A DNA stretch of 64,000 nt from Bacillus cereus group sp. RP43. Its GTDB lineage: Bacteria; Bacillota; Bacilli; Bacillales; Bacillaceae_G. The DNA is taken from contig NZ_JARVHQ010000001.1 in the NCBI RefSeq assembly GCF_040459645.1, forward strand, positions 2,976,001 to 3,040,000, in the 5' to 3' direction. Made by a program: the position numbers and the translations under genes. The notes below the pieces were generated by a model. The model was not told the origin of the DNA. It searched no databases and saw nothing but the letters and a program-made list of their open reading frames with translations. This document shows positions 50,889 through 58,344 of this stretch, piece by piece. Every line of letters starts with the position of its first letter. The stretch's first letter is position 1.

Positions 50889-51240
50889 CTATCCACTTCC
50901 TTACTAATGAAAATTTCATGCAAAGCTGATCTATTGTAAATACTTATTGATTATCTCAAAAATTGCTTTCGGAACCTCTTTTACCCTGACCTTTCATTTT
51001 ACTTTCTTAACTATGTATTTGTATTCCTAGTTCATCTTCAACAATATAACCCTTTCATTAATCTTTCAACTTCTGATACCCTTTTCTATTTACTATAAAT
51101 ATACCCTTTTTAATAATCTAAAAGGAGATTACAATAGAAATTTTTATAAACAACTTTGTAATACTCACCTCGTTCAAAGGAATACATTCACATAACACCG
51201 AATAGTTCATTTGATACTTTTTTCACGGAGGTTACAATTA
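50889..51240. other. Intergenic, 352 bp
   Basis: Divergent spacer between MscS (-) and the Nudix gene (+). No coding or structured element stood out beyond the Nudix ribosome binding site CGGAGG at 51225-51231. Confidence 0.4.
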
Positions 51241-51690
51241 ATGGGATATATCGAAGAACTAAGAGAAATTGTTGGATCAAGACCACTCAATTTAGCAGGA
51301 GTTGCTGTAGCTGTTTTAAATGACCAAGGACAAATATTACTACAACAAAGACGAAATGGCATTTGGGGTGTTCCTGGAGGTTTTGTGGAGCTTGGTGAAT
51401 CCACAGAAGCAGCTGGAAGACGGGAAGTTCTTGAAGAAACAGGCATTGAAATTGGTACACTTCAGTTAGTAAGTGTATTTTCAGGTAAAGAGTTTTTTGT
51501 GAAATTAGCGAACGGAGATGAATTTTATCCTATAACAATCGCTTACCTTTGCAAAGACATTAAAGGTGGCTTGCTAAAAGCTGATGGAGTTGAATCATTA
51601 CATGTACAATTTTTTGATTTAAATGGGCTACCAGAAAACATTAGCCCGTTCATAAAAAAACTAATTGAACAAAATGTCGTCTCAATTTAA
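51241..51690 (+). CDS. Nudix hydrolase
   Basis: A 149-residue Nudix protein. The Nudix box GGFVELGESTEAAGRREVLEETGIEIG (residues ~46-72) fits the GX5EX7REUXEEXGU pattern fully, so it is likely an active pyrophosphohydrolase. The substrate (a nucleoside diphosphate-X) is unknown. Start: ATG at 51241 (MGYIEELREIVG) with CGGAGG upstream; an earlier ATG at 51211 precedes the site. A terminator shared with pncA follows. Confidence 0.88.
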   Translation: MGYIEELREIVGSRPLNLAGVAVAVLNDQGQILLQQRRNGIWGVPGGFVELGESTEAAGRREVLEETGIEIGTLQLVSVFSGKEFFVKLANGDEFYPITIAYLCKDIKGGLLKADGVESLHVQFFDLNGLPENISPFIKKLIEQNVVSI

Positions 51691-51694
51691 ACGT

Positions 51695-51724
51695 AAAAAG
51701 AGGCCTTTTTGAAGGCCTCTTTTT
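51695..51724. terminator. Bidirectional terminator
   Basis: AAAAAGAGGCCTT / AAGGCCTCTTTTT stem between convergent Nudix and nicotinamidase genes. Confidence 0.9.
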
Positions 51725-52272
51725 CACTTCACTTCTGCATGTAAACAAGATTTAAAATGTCCAAGTGCATATTCATGTCCTTGCGCATTAAAAGATGCAA
51801 CTGCCTTTTCATATACAACAATTTTAAATCCTTTATTATAAGCATCTACTGCTGTATGAAGAACACAAATATCAGTGCAAACCCCTACAAGATGAACTTC
51901 TTCTATTCCTCTTTCTCTTAACTTCATCTCTAGATCTGTTCCAGCAAATGCACTGTATCGTGTTTTGTCCATATAATATACATTCGCAGCATTTCTATAT
52001 TTTTCGTATACATCTTGTAATTCACCGAATAAGTCTCTTCCATTTGTACCTGCTATATTATGAGGAGGGAATAACTTTGCTTCTGGATGATATTCATCAT
52101 TTTCTTCATGTTTATCGATTGCAAACACTACGTAATCTCCATTTTCAATATATTGCTTCGTTATATGTACAAGTTCCTTCTCAATTTCTTGACCTGGTTT
52201 CCCGCAAGTTAAAGCACCTTTTTCAGCTACAAAATCATATGTATAATCGATATTAATAAGAGCTCGTTTCAT
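51724..52272 (-). CDS. pncA: Nicotinamidase (YueJ/PncA)
   Basis: A 182-residue isochorismatase-fold hydrolase converting nicotinamide to nicotinate in NAD salvage. The catalytic triad is Asp in INIDYTYDF, Lys in MDKTRYSAF and Cys in VHLVGVCTDICVLHT. Metal ligands are in AIDKHEENDEYHPE. The sequence is very close to what I recall of B. subtilis YueJ, a nicotinamidase. Start: ATG at 52272 behind AGGAGAGATAG. Its usual neighbour yueI is elsewhere in the window. Confidence 0.85.
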   Translation of the reverse strand: MKRALINIDYTYDFVAEKGALTCGKPGQEIEKELVHITKQYIENGDYVVFAIDKHEENDEYHPEAKLFPPHNIAGTNGRDLFGELQDVYEKYRNAANVYYMDKTRYSAFAGTDLEMKLRERGIEEVHLVGVCTDICVLHTAVDAYNKGFKIVVYEKAVASFNAQGHEYALGHFKSCLHAEVK

Positions 52273-52386
52273 AACTACTATCTCTCCTTCTCCTGTTTCA
52301 CAATAAACAATAGAAAATTTGTTATTACGACATCGTATGTACTATTCGACATTTCAAATGAAATACCTACATTTCCAACTCAATAC

Positions 52387-52557
52387 TTACCTTAATCCGA
52401 GTTTATCATAAAATCGGTACACAATGACAAAACATACAGTTCCAATTAATAAATCATGAATTTGATAATTGAGCGTTACTTCAATTGCCTCTTGTAAGGT
52501 AAACCAAATTATCGACATCATTATCACAAGTAAGAAAATACGAATACATCGCTTCAA
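52387..52557 (-). CDS. Membrane mini-protein (56 aa)
   Basis: A short frame beginning with TTG at 52557, preceded by AAAGGGATT at about nine bases. The product has a basic N-terminus (KRCIRIF), two hydrophobic stretches (IFLLVIMMSIIWFTL and LLIGTVCFVIVYRFY) and ends DKLGLR. Likely a small two-helix membrane protein of unknown role. The TTG start makes the call less certain. It lies upstream of pncA on the same strand with about 115 bases between. Confidence 0.5.
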   Translation of the reverse strand: MKRCIRIFLLVIMMSIIWFTLQEAIEVTLNYQIHDLLIGTVCFVIVYRFYDKLGLR

Positions 52558-52662
52558 ATTTTCAATCCCTTTCTCTTACATAGCAAAGAATAACTTCTTC
52601 CTATTCATTCGTATTAGAAAGCGAAACAGATTATTCTCTATTACATCATTCAATCCATACAA

Positions 52663-52698
52663 AAAAGCACACTACTTTTTTGAGTAATGTACTTTTTA
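52663..52698 (-). terminator. Terminator of the lipoprotein gene
   Basis: AAAAAGTACATTACT / AGTAGTGTGCTTTTT stem with G-U pairs and a T-tract on the minus strand. Confidence 0.7.
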
Positions 52699-52704
52699 TT
52701 CCGC

Positions 52705-53193
52705 TTAAGACGCAGGCTTCGTTTCAAACGTCGCTTGATTCAAGCTAATGACTTTTCCTTTTGGATCATTGTTTTCAAACTGAGCTGCGGTAATCGTATG
52801 GCTACCTGTCTCGAGCGTCTTTTCTTTTAATTGTACTGTTGTCTGTGTTGTACTAGTTACTTGATGTTTATCTGCAAATATTTGATCTACAAATACAAAT
52901 GTTTCTTTATCATTTTGAAAATTGGAAAGTTCTAATTCGACTTGCTGAATTAAAGTATCCTTTTTTATGAATACAGTTGGTATATTGCCATTTTCAGAAG
53001 TACCATCTGGAGTAGTTACTTTTACTTTCCCTTCTCCGATTGGCACTGCTCCTTCAGGAAATACGACCATATTCTCATCACTTGCATTTACAACTTGTTC
53101 TTCCTGGTTTGACTGTGCATCTTCTTTTCCCTTTGGAGCACCACAGCCTACTAATAACAATACAGACAATCCAGTGATTATGAATTTCTTCAA
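52705..53193 (-). CDS. Putative lipoprotein
   Basis: A 162-residue protein with a lipoprotein signal peptide: a short basic start, a hydrophobic core and lipobox LLVGC with the lipidated Cys near residue 17. The mature part is Gln/Glu/Thr-rich with GEGKVKVTTPDGT and predicted beta structure. I do not recognise a domain. It would sit on the outer face of the membrane. Start: TTG at 53193 with a GGGGGGATG tract upstream; an out-of-frame ATG lies there too. Single gene. Confidence 0.75.
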   Translation of the reverse strand: MKKFIITGLSVLLLVGCGAPKGKEDAQSNQEEQVVNASDENMVVFPEGAVPIGEGKVKVTTPDGTSENGNIPTVFIKKDTLIQQVELELSNFQNDKETFVFVDQIFADKHQVTSTTQTTVQLKEKTLETGSHTITAAQFENNDPKGKVISLNQATFETKPAS

Positions 53194-53413
53194 AATTCAT
53201 CCCCCCTGTTATTTCATTATAATTTATTATACAAAAATAACTTCTTAATTTTAAAACTATTTTTTAACACTTTCATGAACAAATATTAGCTTGCTCACGA
53301 TTACTGTACCATACTTTCATTTTAAGAACATTAATTTTTTTAAAGAAATAAATAGTAATTCCACTCTATTCATCATTTTAGCCCAATTTACTAAAAAAAT
53401 ATCCATTCAAAAT

Positions 53414-53442
53414 AAAAAGACATTGTCATTTCAATGTCTTTT
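53414..53442 (-). terminator. Terminator of the nitroreductase gene
   Basis: AAAAGACATTG / CAATGTCTTTT stem with T-tract on the minus strand, ending 12 bases past the stop. Confidence 0.8.
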
Positions 53443-53453
53443 CTACATAACAT

Positions 53454-54101
53454 TTAGAAAATAAATGTTGTAATCTCATCAACTTCTTTTCGCGAAAGTT
53501 TCTTCGGCTTATCTTTCGGAAACCCGAGTGAAATTACCATATTAATTTGTTTTTGAGGCTCAATTTGTAAATATTGTCGCAGTTCATCTTGAGCTAATAA
53601 TACAGGTCCTGTCATTGGACAAGTACCCAGTCCTCTCGCATGTGCAGCCAACATTAAGTTTTGTGCTGCTAAACAGCTACTCTTAATTCCTTCCTCTTCC
53701 CATACTGAATCAGGAACGAAGGCAATTGGATCAAATATCTTTTCACGAAACTTTGATTCATATGGTGTTGCCAAACATACGATTAATACTGGCGCCTCAG
53801 AGAAAGCTGTCGCATATGGACCGAAAGAACGTGTAAGTAATTTCCCTGCTTTCTCTTCTCCATTTTCTGCTGCTTTTGCCGCAAGTTTATGTAATGCATC
53901 CCATGTCATTTGTTCAATTTCTTTAATTTTCTCTCTGTTCATAATGACCAAGAACTCCCACGTTTGTGAGTTCGTATCACTCGGTGCATAACGAGCACAA
54001 TCAATAATTTCTTTTATATCACTAGTGGATACTTCTTGTTCTGTAAACTTTCTAACACTTCGTCTACCGTGAATTACTTCTTTAAAATCTTCATAATTCA
54101 T
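53454..54101 (-). CDS. Nitroreductase family protein
   Basis: A 215-residue FMN-dependent nitroreductase. The FMN phosphate-binding RRSVRKFTEQEV is near residue 12, ARYAPSDTNSQTWEF near 37, and GTCPMTGPVL with a FMN-binding late segment. It would reduce nitro compounds, quinones or similar electrophiles with NAD(P)H. Start: ATG at 54101, preceded by AAAGGGGATT. Single gene; its physiological substrate is unknown. Confidence 0.87.
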   Translation of the reverse strand: MNYEDFKEVIHGRRSVRKFTEQEVSTSDIKEIIDCARYAPSDTNSQTWEFLVIMNREKIKEIEQMTWDALHKLAAKAAENGEEKAGKLLTRSFGPYATAFSEAPVLIVCLATPYESKFREKIFDPIAFVPDSVWEEEGIKSSCLAAQNLMLAAHARGLGTCPMTGPVLLAQDELRQYLQIEPQKQINMVISLGFPKDKPKKLSRKEVDEITTFIF

Positions 54102-54163
54102 ATATTAAATCCCCTTTTTACAGCGTTTTCAAAACTTGTCCTATGGTTGAATTATATCATGAA

Positions 54164-54190
54164 AAAAAGCTGGGGGAATACCAGCTTTTT
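54164..54190 (-). terminator. Terminator of dat
   Basis: AAAGCTGG / CCAGCTTT stem with T7 on the minus strand, 10 bases past the stop. Confidence 0.8.
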
Positions 54191-54199
54191 CCCTCATTA

Positions 54200-55075
54200 T
54201 TAATTTGTCACTTTAAACAAACTAATACTTTCTTCATATGCAGCTTGTAGTTTTTTCGTAATTGGTCCTCTTTCGCCGCTTCCAAACTTCTCATCACCAA
54301 TTTGAACAACAGGGAATATTTCAAGTGGTGTCGCTGTAAAGAAACATTCGTCAGCCTCGTATACTTCTTGCAATGAGAATTCACGCTCTTCTACTTCAAT
54401 ATGTAAAGCTTTCGCTAATGTAATAACGTAGTGACGAGTAATACCGTGTAGAATGAAATTATCGGCTGGATGTGTAATTAATTTATTATTTTTCACCATA
54501 AAGAAATTCGAATGACACCCTTCTGTTACAACTCCATCTCGTACTAATATCGCTTCTTGATACCCTTGGTCGTTTATTTTATTTTTAATCATGATATTAG
54601 GTAGAAGGTTCAAAGATTTTATATGGCAAAACTTCCAGCGTATATCCTCTTCTACAGTAACCTTTATTCCTTGTTCCATAGTAGCGATAGGTCTTAGAAA
54701 CGAAACAATATTCGCAAAATATGTTGGCTGTAAATCTTTTTCATACACATGATTTCGAGCTTGAGCTCCACGTGATATTTGAAGATACACATTCCCATCT
54801 TCTTGAAATTGATTTCTTTCAATCATTTGATAAAGTTCTTCAACTAACTCTTCCTTTGTAAACGGAGGAACAATATTTATTTCCCTCATAGATTTAAAAA
54901 AGCGTTCCAAATGTAAGTCTAATAAATGAGGCTTCCCATCGTATAGCCTAAATACTTCATATATGCCTTCACCAAATTGGAGTCCTCGCTCTTCTAACGC
55001 AACCATCGGCTGTTCTTCTTTCGTATTTACAATTCTTCCGTTAAACAAAATCCAATCTTTATGAGTAGCTTTCAT
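54200..55075 (-). CDS. dat: D-amino acid aminotransferase
   Basis: A 291-residue fold-type IV PLP aminotransferase, supplying D-glutamate or D-alanine for the cell wall and poly-D-glutamate. Visible are GLQFGEGIYEVFRLYDGKPHLLDLHLERF, the PLP Lys in FCHIKSLNLLPN near 145, EGCHSNFFMV and the phosphate-binding GITRHYVI. Start: ATG at 55075 (MKATHKDWILFNG) behind AAGGAGTGGG; the frame continues to 55177 without family similarity. Its length equals the B. cereus group enzyme. Confidence 0.85.
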   Translation of the reverse strand: MKATHKDWILFNGRIVNTKEEQPMVALEERGLQFGEGIYEVFRLYDGKPHLLDLHLERFFKSMREINIVPPFTKEELVEELYQMIERNQFQEDGNVYLQISRGAQARNHVYEKDLQPTYFANIVSFLRPIATMEQGIKVTVEEDIRWKFCHIKSLNLLPNIMIKNKINDQGYQEAILVRDGVVTEGCHSNFFMVKNNKLITHPADNFILHGITRHYVITLAKALHIEVEEREFSLQEVYEADECFFTATPLEIFPVVQIGDEKFGSGERGPITKKLQAAYEESISLFKVTN

Positions 55076-55164
55076 TCCTTCCCACTCCTTTATTCCATGA
55101 TTGGTTTTATTGTACAACTTATCCACACTTAAAAGAAGGAATTTTCTGTATTTAACTAAACAAA

Positions 55165-55196
55165 AAAAGTACATCACCTACTTAAAGTGATGCACT
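55165..55196 (-). terminator. Terminator of the siderophore-binding gene
   Basis: AGTGCATCAC / GTGATGTACT stem with a G-U pair and T7 on the minus strand. Confidence 0.75.
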
Positions 55197-55207
55197 CAAC
55201 CATTCAT

Positions 55208-56170
55208 TTATTTCAAAAAATATTTTTCAATATCATCTAGCATTAAGTTTGCAGCTTTAATACCGCCTGCTGTGTTCCAAATTACTTCATCCACTTGGAA
55301 TACTTTATTGTCTTTAGAAGCTTGTAGCTGCTTAAAGAGTGGGTCTTCTGTCCATTCTTTTGCTAACGTGGTTCCTTCGTTATTCTTATCTGCATCTTTA
55401 TCAGATGTGAAGTAGAATATGTAGTCCCCATCCATATTCGGAATTTGCTCTTTTGTAATTCCTTTTATCGCAAACTCATCTTTATCCTGTAGTGGTGGTC
55501 GCTTAAATCCAATATCATTTAAAACAGCACCTGAGAATGAGTTTTTCTGATAAATACGAACGTCACCTGGTACGAAGCGAATAATAGAAACTTTAGAATT
55601 CAATTTATCTCCTAACTTCTCTTTCATTCCTTCAATACGTTTTTTATAATCTTCAAGAGCCTTTTGCCCTTCTTTTTCTTTATTTACAGCTTTTGTATAG
55701 AGTGTAAAGTTTTCTTTCCAATCCCCGCGCAATGTTTCAGCGTATACAGTTGGCGCTATTTCGTTCAATTGCTCATATATTTTTTCATGACGCATTTTAT
55801 TCCCGATAATTAAATCTGGCTTAAGCTTCATAACTGCCTCTAAATTAATATCACGCTCAGTACCTACAACTTTCGTATCTTTTAAATCTTTCGCTAAATG
55901 AGGATACCATTCATCACCAGCACGTGGTTTTGTAGTTCCAACTGGCGTTACTCCAACAGCTAAAAGTGCCTCCGCACCCTCATTTGTTAAAACAACTACT
56001 TTTTTAGGTGTACCATTTACTGTTGTTTCACCCATTGCATGCTTTACGGTATACGAATCTTTTGCTTTAGCTGATGTATCATTTTCTTTTTTCTCTTCTT
56101 TGCTACACCCTGCGATTATTACCATAAGTATCATAATGCAGAACATAAATATTTTTTTACTATGTACCAT
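55208..56170 (-). CDS. Iron-siderophore ABC transporter binding lipoprotein
   Basis: A 320-residue periplasmic-binding-protein-like lipoprotein. The lipobox IIAGC places the lipid Cys near residue 22. The TroA/FhuD-type fold is seen in TPKKVVVLTNEGAEALLAVGVTPVG, LEAVMKLKPDLIIGNKMRHEKIYEQL and SIIRFVPGDVRIYQKNSFSGAVL. It resembles YfiY/FeuA-type receptors for hydroxamate or catecholate siderophores. No permease genes are adjacent, so it would share a transporter. A Fur box overlaps its promoter region. Start: ATG at 56170 behind AGGGAGGAC. Confidence 0.87.
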   Translation of the reverse strand: MVHSKKIFMFCIMILMVIIAGCSKEEKKENDTSAKAKDSYTVKHAMGETTVNGTPKKVVVLTNEGAEALLAVGVTPVGTTKPRAGDEWYPHLAKDLKDTKVVGTERDINLEAVMKLKPDLIIGNKMRHEKIYEQLNEIAPTVYAETLRGDWKENFTLYTKAVNKEKEGQKALEDYKKRIEGMKEKLGDKLNSKVSIIRFVPGDVRIYQKNSFSGAVLNDIGFKRPPLQDKDEFAIKGITKEQIPNMDGDYIFYFTSDKDADKNNEGTTLAKEWTEDPLFKQLQASKDNKVFQVDEVIWNTAGGIKAANLMLDDIEKYFLK

Positions 56171-56184
56171 ATGTCCTCCCTAGA

Positions 56185-56205
56185 TGAAATCGATTATCAT
56201 TAACA
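56185..56205. promoter_or_regulatory. Fur box
   Basis: On the minus strand TGTTAATGATAATCG followed by ATTTCA: an overlapping pair of 7-1-7 Fur motifs. The better one matches 11 of 14 positions of TGATAAT-N-ATTATCA. Located 15-35 bases before the siderophore-binding gene. Confidence 0.7.
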
Positions 56206-56404
56206 ATTAAAGGTTAATGTATATTACATACATTGTCAATGTATATCAGAAAACTTTTTTAATATATACAATTTAAATTCTATCCGCTATTCAAATGTTT
56301 ATTTTTAAAATAAACTGTATAAGTATGAAAATAATAAACGTTCTTAAAATGCGTATCTACGTTATACATAAATACGCATTCATATTACATTATAAATTCA
56401 TTTT

Positions 56405-57406
56405 CTAATATTGATTATATTTAATATATGATGGATCATTGTACACCCACTGATTTCCACCAAGGTTCAACCAACCGTTTTGATTAATATATACTAAATA
56501 AGATTCCGGGTTATTTAATTTACGAATAACTGAAGAAGATGTTGATGGACCACTTCTTAAATTTACATTTGTTCCTTGTATATATGCGACACCAATTGCG
56601 CTTCCATCGCTATTGCTCTTCTTTACAAAATTAATGTACGAAGGATCATTATACACCCATTGTCCATTTCCTAAGTCTAACCATCCGTTACTTTCCTGAT
56701 ATACGACATACGATTCTGGGGAGTTTAGTTGACGAATAACCGAAGAAGATGTTGATGGACCACTTCTTAAATTCACATTTTTCCCAAGGATATAAGCAAT
56801 CCCCTTCGTTTGTGGTATTGGCTGAGGATTTGGAGGTTGTGGATTTGGAGGATTTGGATTTGGAGCTACTCCAAAAATAGCTGCTATTCCGTTTGCATAT
56901 GCTTGACTTAAATCTTCAATAAATTGTGGGTTTTTCAATAAATTAGCATCAAATGTTGTATCAATAAAAGCAGTCTCAGTTAAAATTGCATCCATTGCAG
57001 TCTCCCTTAGTACCGCATAATTTGCTTTTTTTGCCCCTCGATCACGAAGACCATATTTTGTTAATACAGGATTGACTGCTGCATGCATTTTTTGTTGCTT
57101 TTCATATGCGGAACTACTATTAGATAGCGCATTGTAAATATAACTTTCAAATCCAGTTCCACCGCCACTATTAATGTGAAATGAGATAAAATAATCTGCA
57201 CCAAATGAATTAGCAATATTAGCACGTTCTGATAAAGAGATAAATACATCACTATCACGTGTCATTTTAATATTGATTGGGTAATTTGCAGATAAAATAT
57301 CTCGCACACGTCTAGCAATTTGAAGTGTTAACTCTTTTTCCACTAACCCATTACCCACAGCACCAGAATCATATCCACCATGCCCTGCGTCTATAACAAG
57401 TTTCAT
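56405..57406 (-). CDS. N-acetylmuramoyl-L-alanine amidase with two SH3b domains
   Basis: A 333-residue amidase_3 enzyme cutting the MurNAc-L-Ala bond of peptidoglycan. Zn ligands are His in DAGHGGYD, Glu in LVEKELTL, His in FISFHINSGG, and the catalytic Glu is in ILTETAFID. A Pro/Asn-rich linker (about 183-198) leads to two 70-residue SH3b repeats (NVNLRSGPSTSSSVIR twice). There is no signal peptide, as in mother-cell lytic amidases (CwlC type) and phage endolysins. Start: ATG at 57406 behind AAAGGAATG. The repeats share DNA identity, suggesting a recent internal duplication. Confidence 0.88.
   Translation of the reverse strand: MKLVIDAGHGGYDSGAVGNGLVEKELTLQIARRVRDILSANYPINIKMTRDSDVFISLSERANIANSFGADYFISFHINSGGGTGFESYIYNALSNSSSAYEKQQKMHAAVNPVLTKYGLRDRGAKKANYAVLRETAMDAILTETAFIDTTFDANLLKNPQFIEDLSQAYANGIAAIFGVAPNPNPPNPQPPNPQPIPQTKGIAYILGKNVNLRSGPSTSSSVIRQLNSPESYVVYQESNGWLDLGNGQWVYNDPSYINFVKKSNSDGSAIGVAYIQGTNVNLRSGPSTSSSVIRKLNNPESYLVYINQNGWLNLGGNQWVYNDPSYIKYNQY
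56521..56787. repeat. 210-bp direct repeat inside the amidase gene
   Basis: The block starting CGAATAAC at 56523 and again at 56733 repeats with few changes, including a >30-bp nearly exact core (56532-56562 and 56742-56772). The spacing of 210 bp equals 70 codons, one SH3b domain. Confidence 0.8.
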
Positions 57407-57507
57407 ATATCTTTTTCATTCCTTTCTTTATTGTAATAAGCTTTCATTTCTACTCGTCCTATTTTATGTTAATTGTACAAGTTCCGTTACAAGTACAAAT
57501 AAAAAAA

Positions 57508-57527
57508 ACCCCTTATGTAAGGGGGGG
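57508..57527 (-). terminator. Terminator of the membrane protein gene
   Basis: CCCCTTA / TAAGGGG stem with T8 on the minus strand. It begins inside the last codons of the gene at 57513. Confidence 0.75.
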
Positions 57528-57848
57528 TCTATCACTTTTTTTTAACCAATTTAAAATGAATATGTATGATTGATAGTGGATGTAGCGTACGCAAAATAAA
57601 AGAAATAAAAGAAACATTCCAACTCCGCTATATAGCAAACCAAACTTCAAAAAGATGTTCAAAAGAGGCGGGAAATGAGATGCGTTTTGTAATACAAATA
57701 ACATGCAAAACAAAATTACAAACACAGGTATATATTGTAATTCATATGGTCTTCTCTTCTTATACATTCTTTTTCGAATGAAAATTTGGCATAATTCTGC
57801 TACAATAAAGCAACTTCCAACTAAAGCAAGACCAGCAGTCATTGTCAT
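57513..57848 (-). CDS. Small integral membrane protein (111 aa)
   Basis: An unrecognised protein with three hydrophobic segments, roughly residues 4-22, 42-60 and 68-90, separated by basic loops such as RKRMYKKRRPYE, so the basic loops probably face the cytoplasm. The C-terminus KKSDRPPLT overlaps its own terminator. Start: ATG at 57848 behind GTAGGTGAACG. It lies just downstream of the GNAT gene on the same strand and may be cotranscribed with it. No function assigned. Confidence 0.7.
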   Translation of the reverse strand: MTMTAGLALVGSCFIVAELCQIFIRKRMYKKRRPYELQYIPVFVILFCMLFVLQNASHFPPLLNIFLKFGLLYSGVGMFLLFLLFCVRYIHYQSYIFILNWLKKSDRPPLT

Positions 57849-57893
57849 ACGTTCACCTACCCCATATTCATTTCATCAAGCAATCAATATTCA

Positions 57894-58253
57894 CTATATT
57901 TTCTTTACATATATTCCATTTTCCTCAATAAAACCAGATCCCTTTATGAAAGATTTAGCTTGTTCCGTAAATACCTCATGCAATACTTTTATTTCTTTCA
58001 CATTTCTCTGTTTCATCATTTCTTCAAATGTAAAATACGTATTTGTCCCGTATCCATAACCTTGATAATCAAAATGAATAATTAACTGTGACAAAATAGC
58101 ACTCTCTTCTTGAACGCTATAATCTATTACACCAATATATGTATCATCAACTTTTACACAATACTGAACCTTTTTCACATCTAAGCTGTGTGAATGGAAC
58201 ATTTCTTTTACAGCGCTTTCATTTTCTATATTTACTTTCTCAAACGTAATCAT
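57894..58253 (-). CDS. GNAT family acetyltransferase
   Basis: A 119-residue, single-domain GNAT enzyme. Motif A is LSQLIIHFDYQGYGYGTNTYFTF near residue 55 with the Gln-x-x-Gly-x-Gly acetyl-CoA loop. A C-terminal strand follows, with SFIKGSGFIEENGIYVKKI. It is short for the family. Substrate unknown. Start: ATG at 58253 behind AAAGGATGG. Downstream on the same strand is the small membrane protein gene. Confidence 0.82.
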   Translation of the reverse strand: MITFEKVNIENESAVKEMFHSHSLDVKKVQYCVKVDDTYIGVIDYSVQEESAILSQLIIHFDYQGYGYGTNTYFTFEEMMKQRNVKEIKVLHEVFTEQAKSFIKGSGFIEENGIYVKKI

Positions 58254-58304
58254 ATGTTGTCCATCCTTTTACTATTATTGTATCAATAATAAATGCAATT
58301 TATG

Positions 58305-58344
58305 AAAAAAACCTTAAGATCGAATGCGACCTTAAGGTTTTTTA
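58305..58344 (-). terminator. Terminator of the asparagine synthetase gene
   Basis: AACCTTAAG / CTTAAGGTT stem with a T7 tail on the minus strand, ending at the stop codon. Confidence 0.85.
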
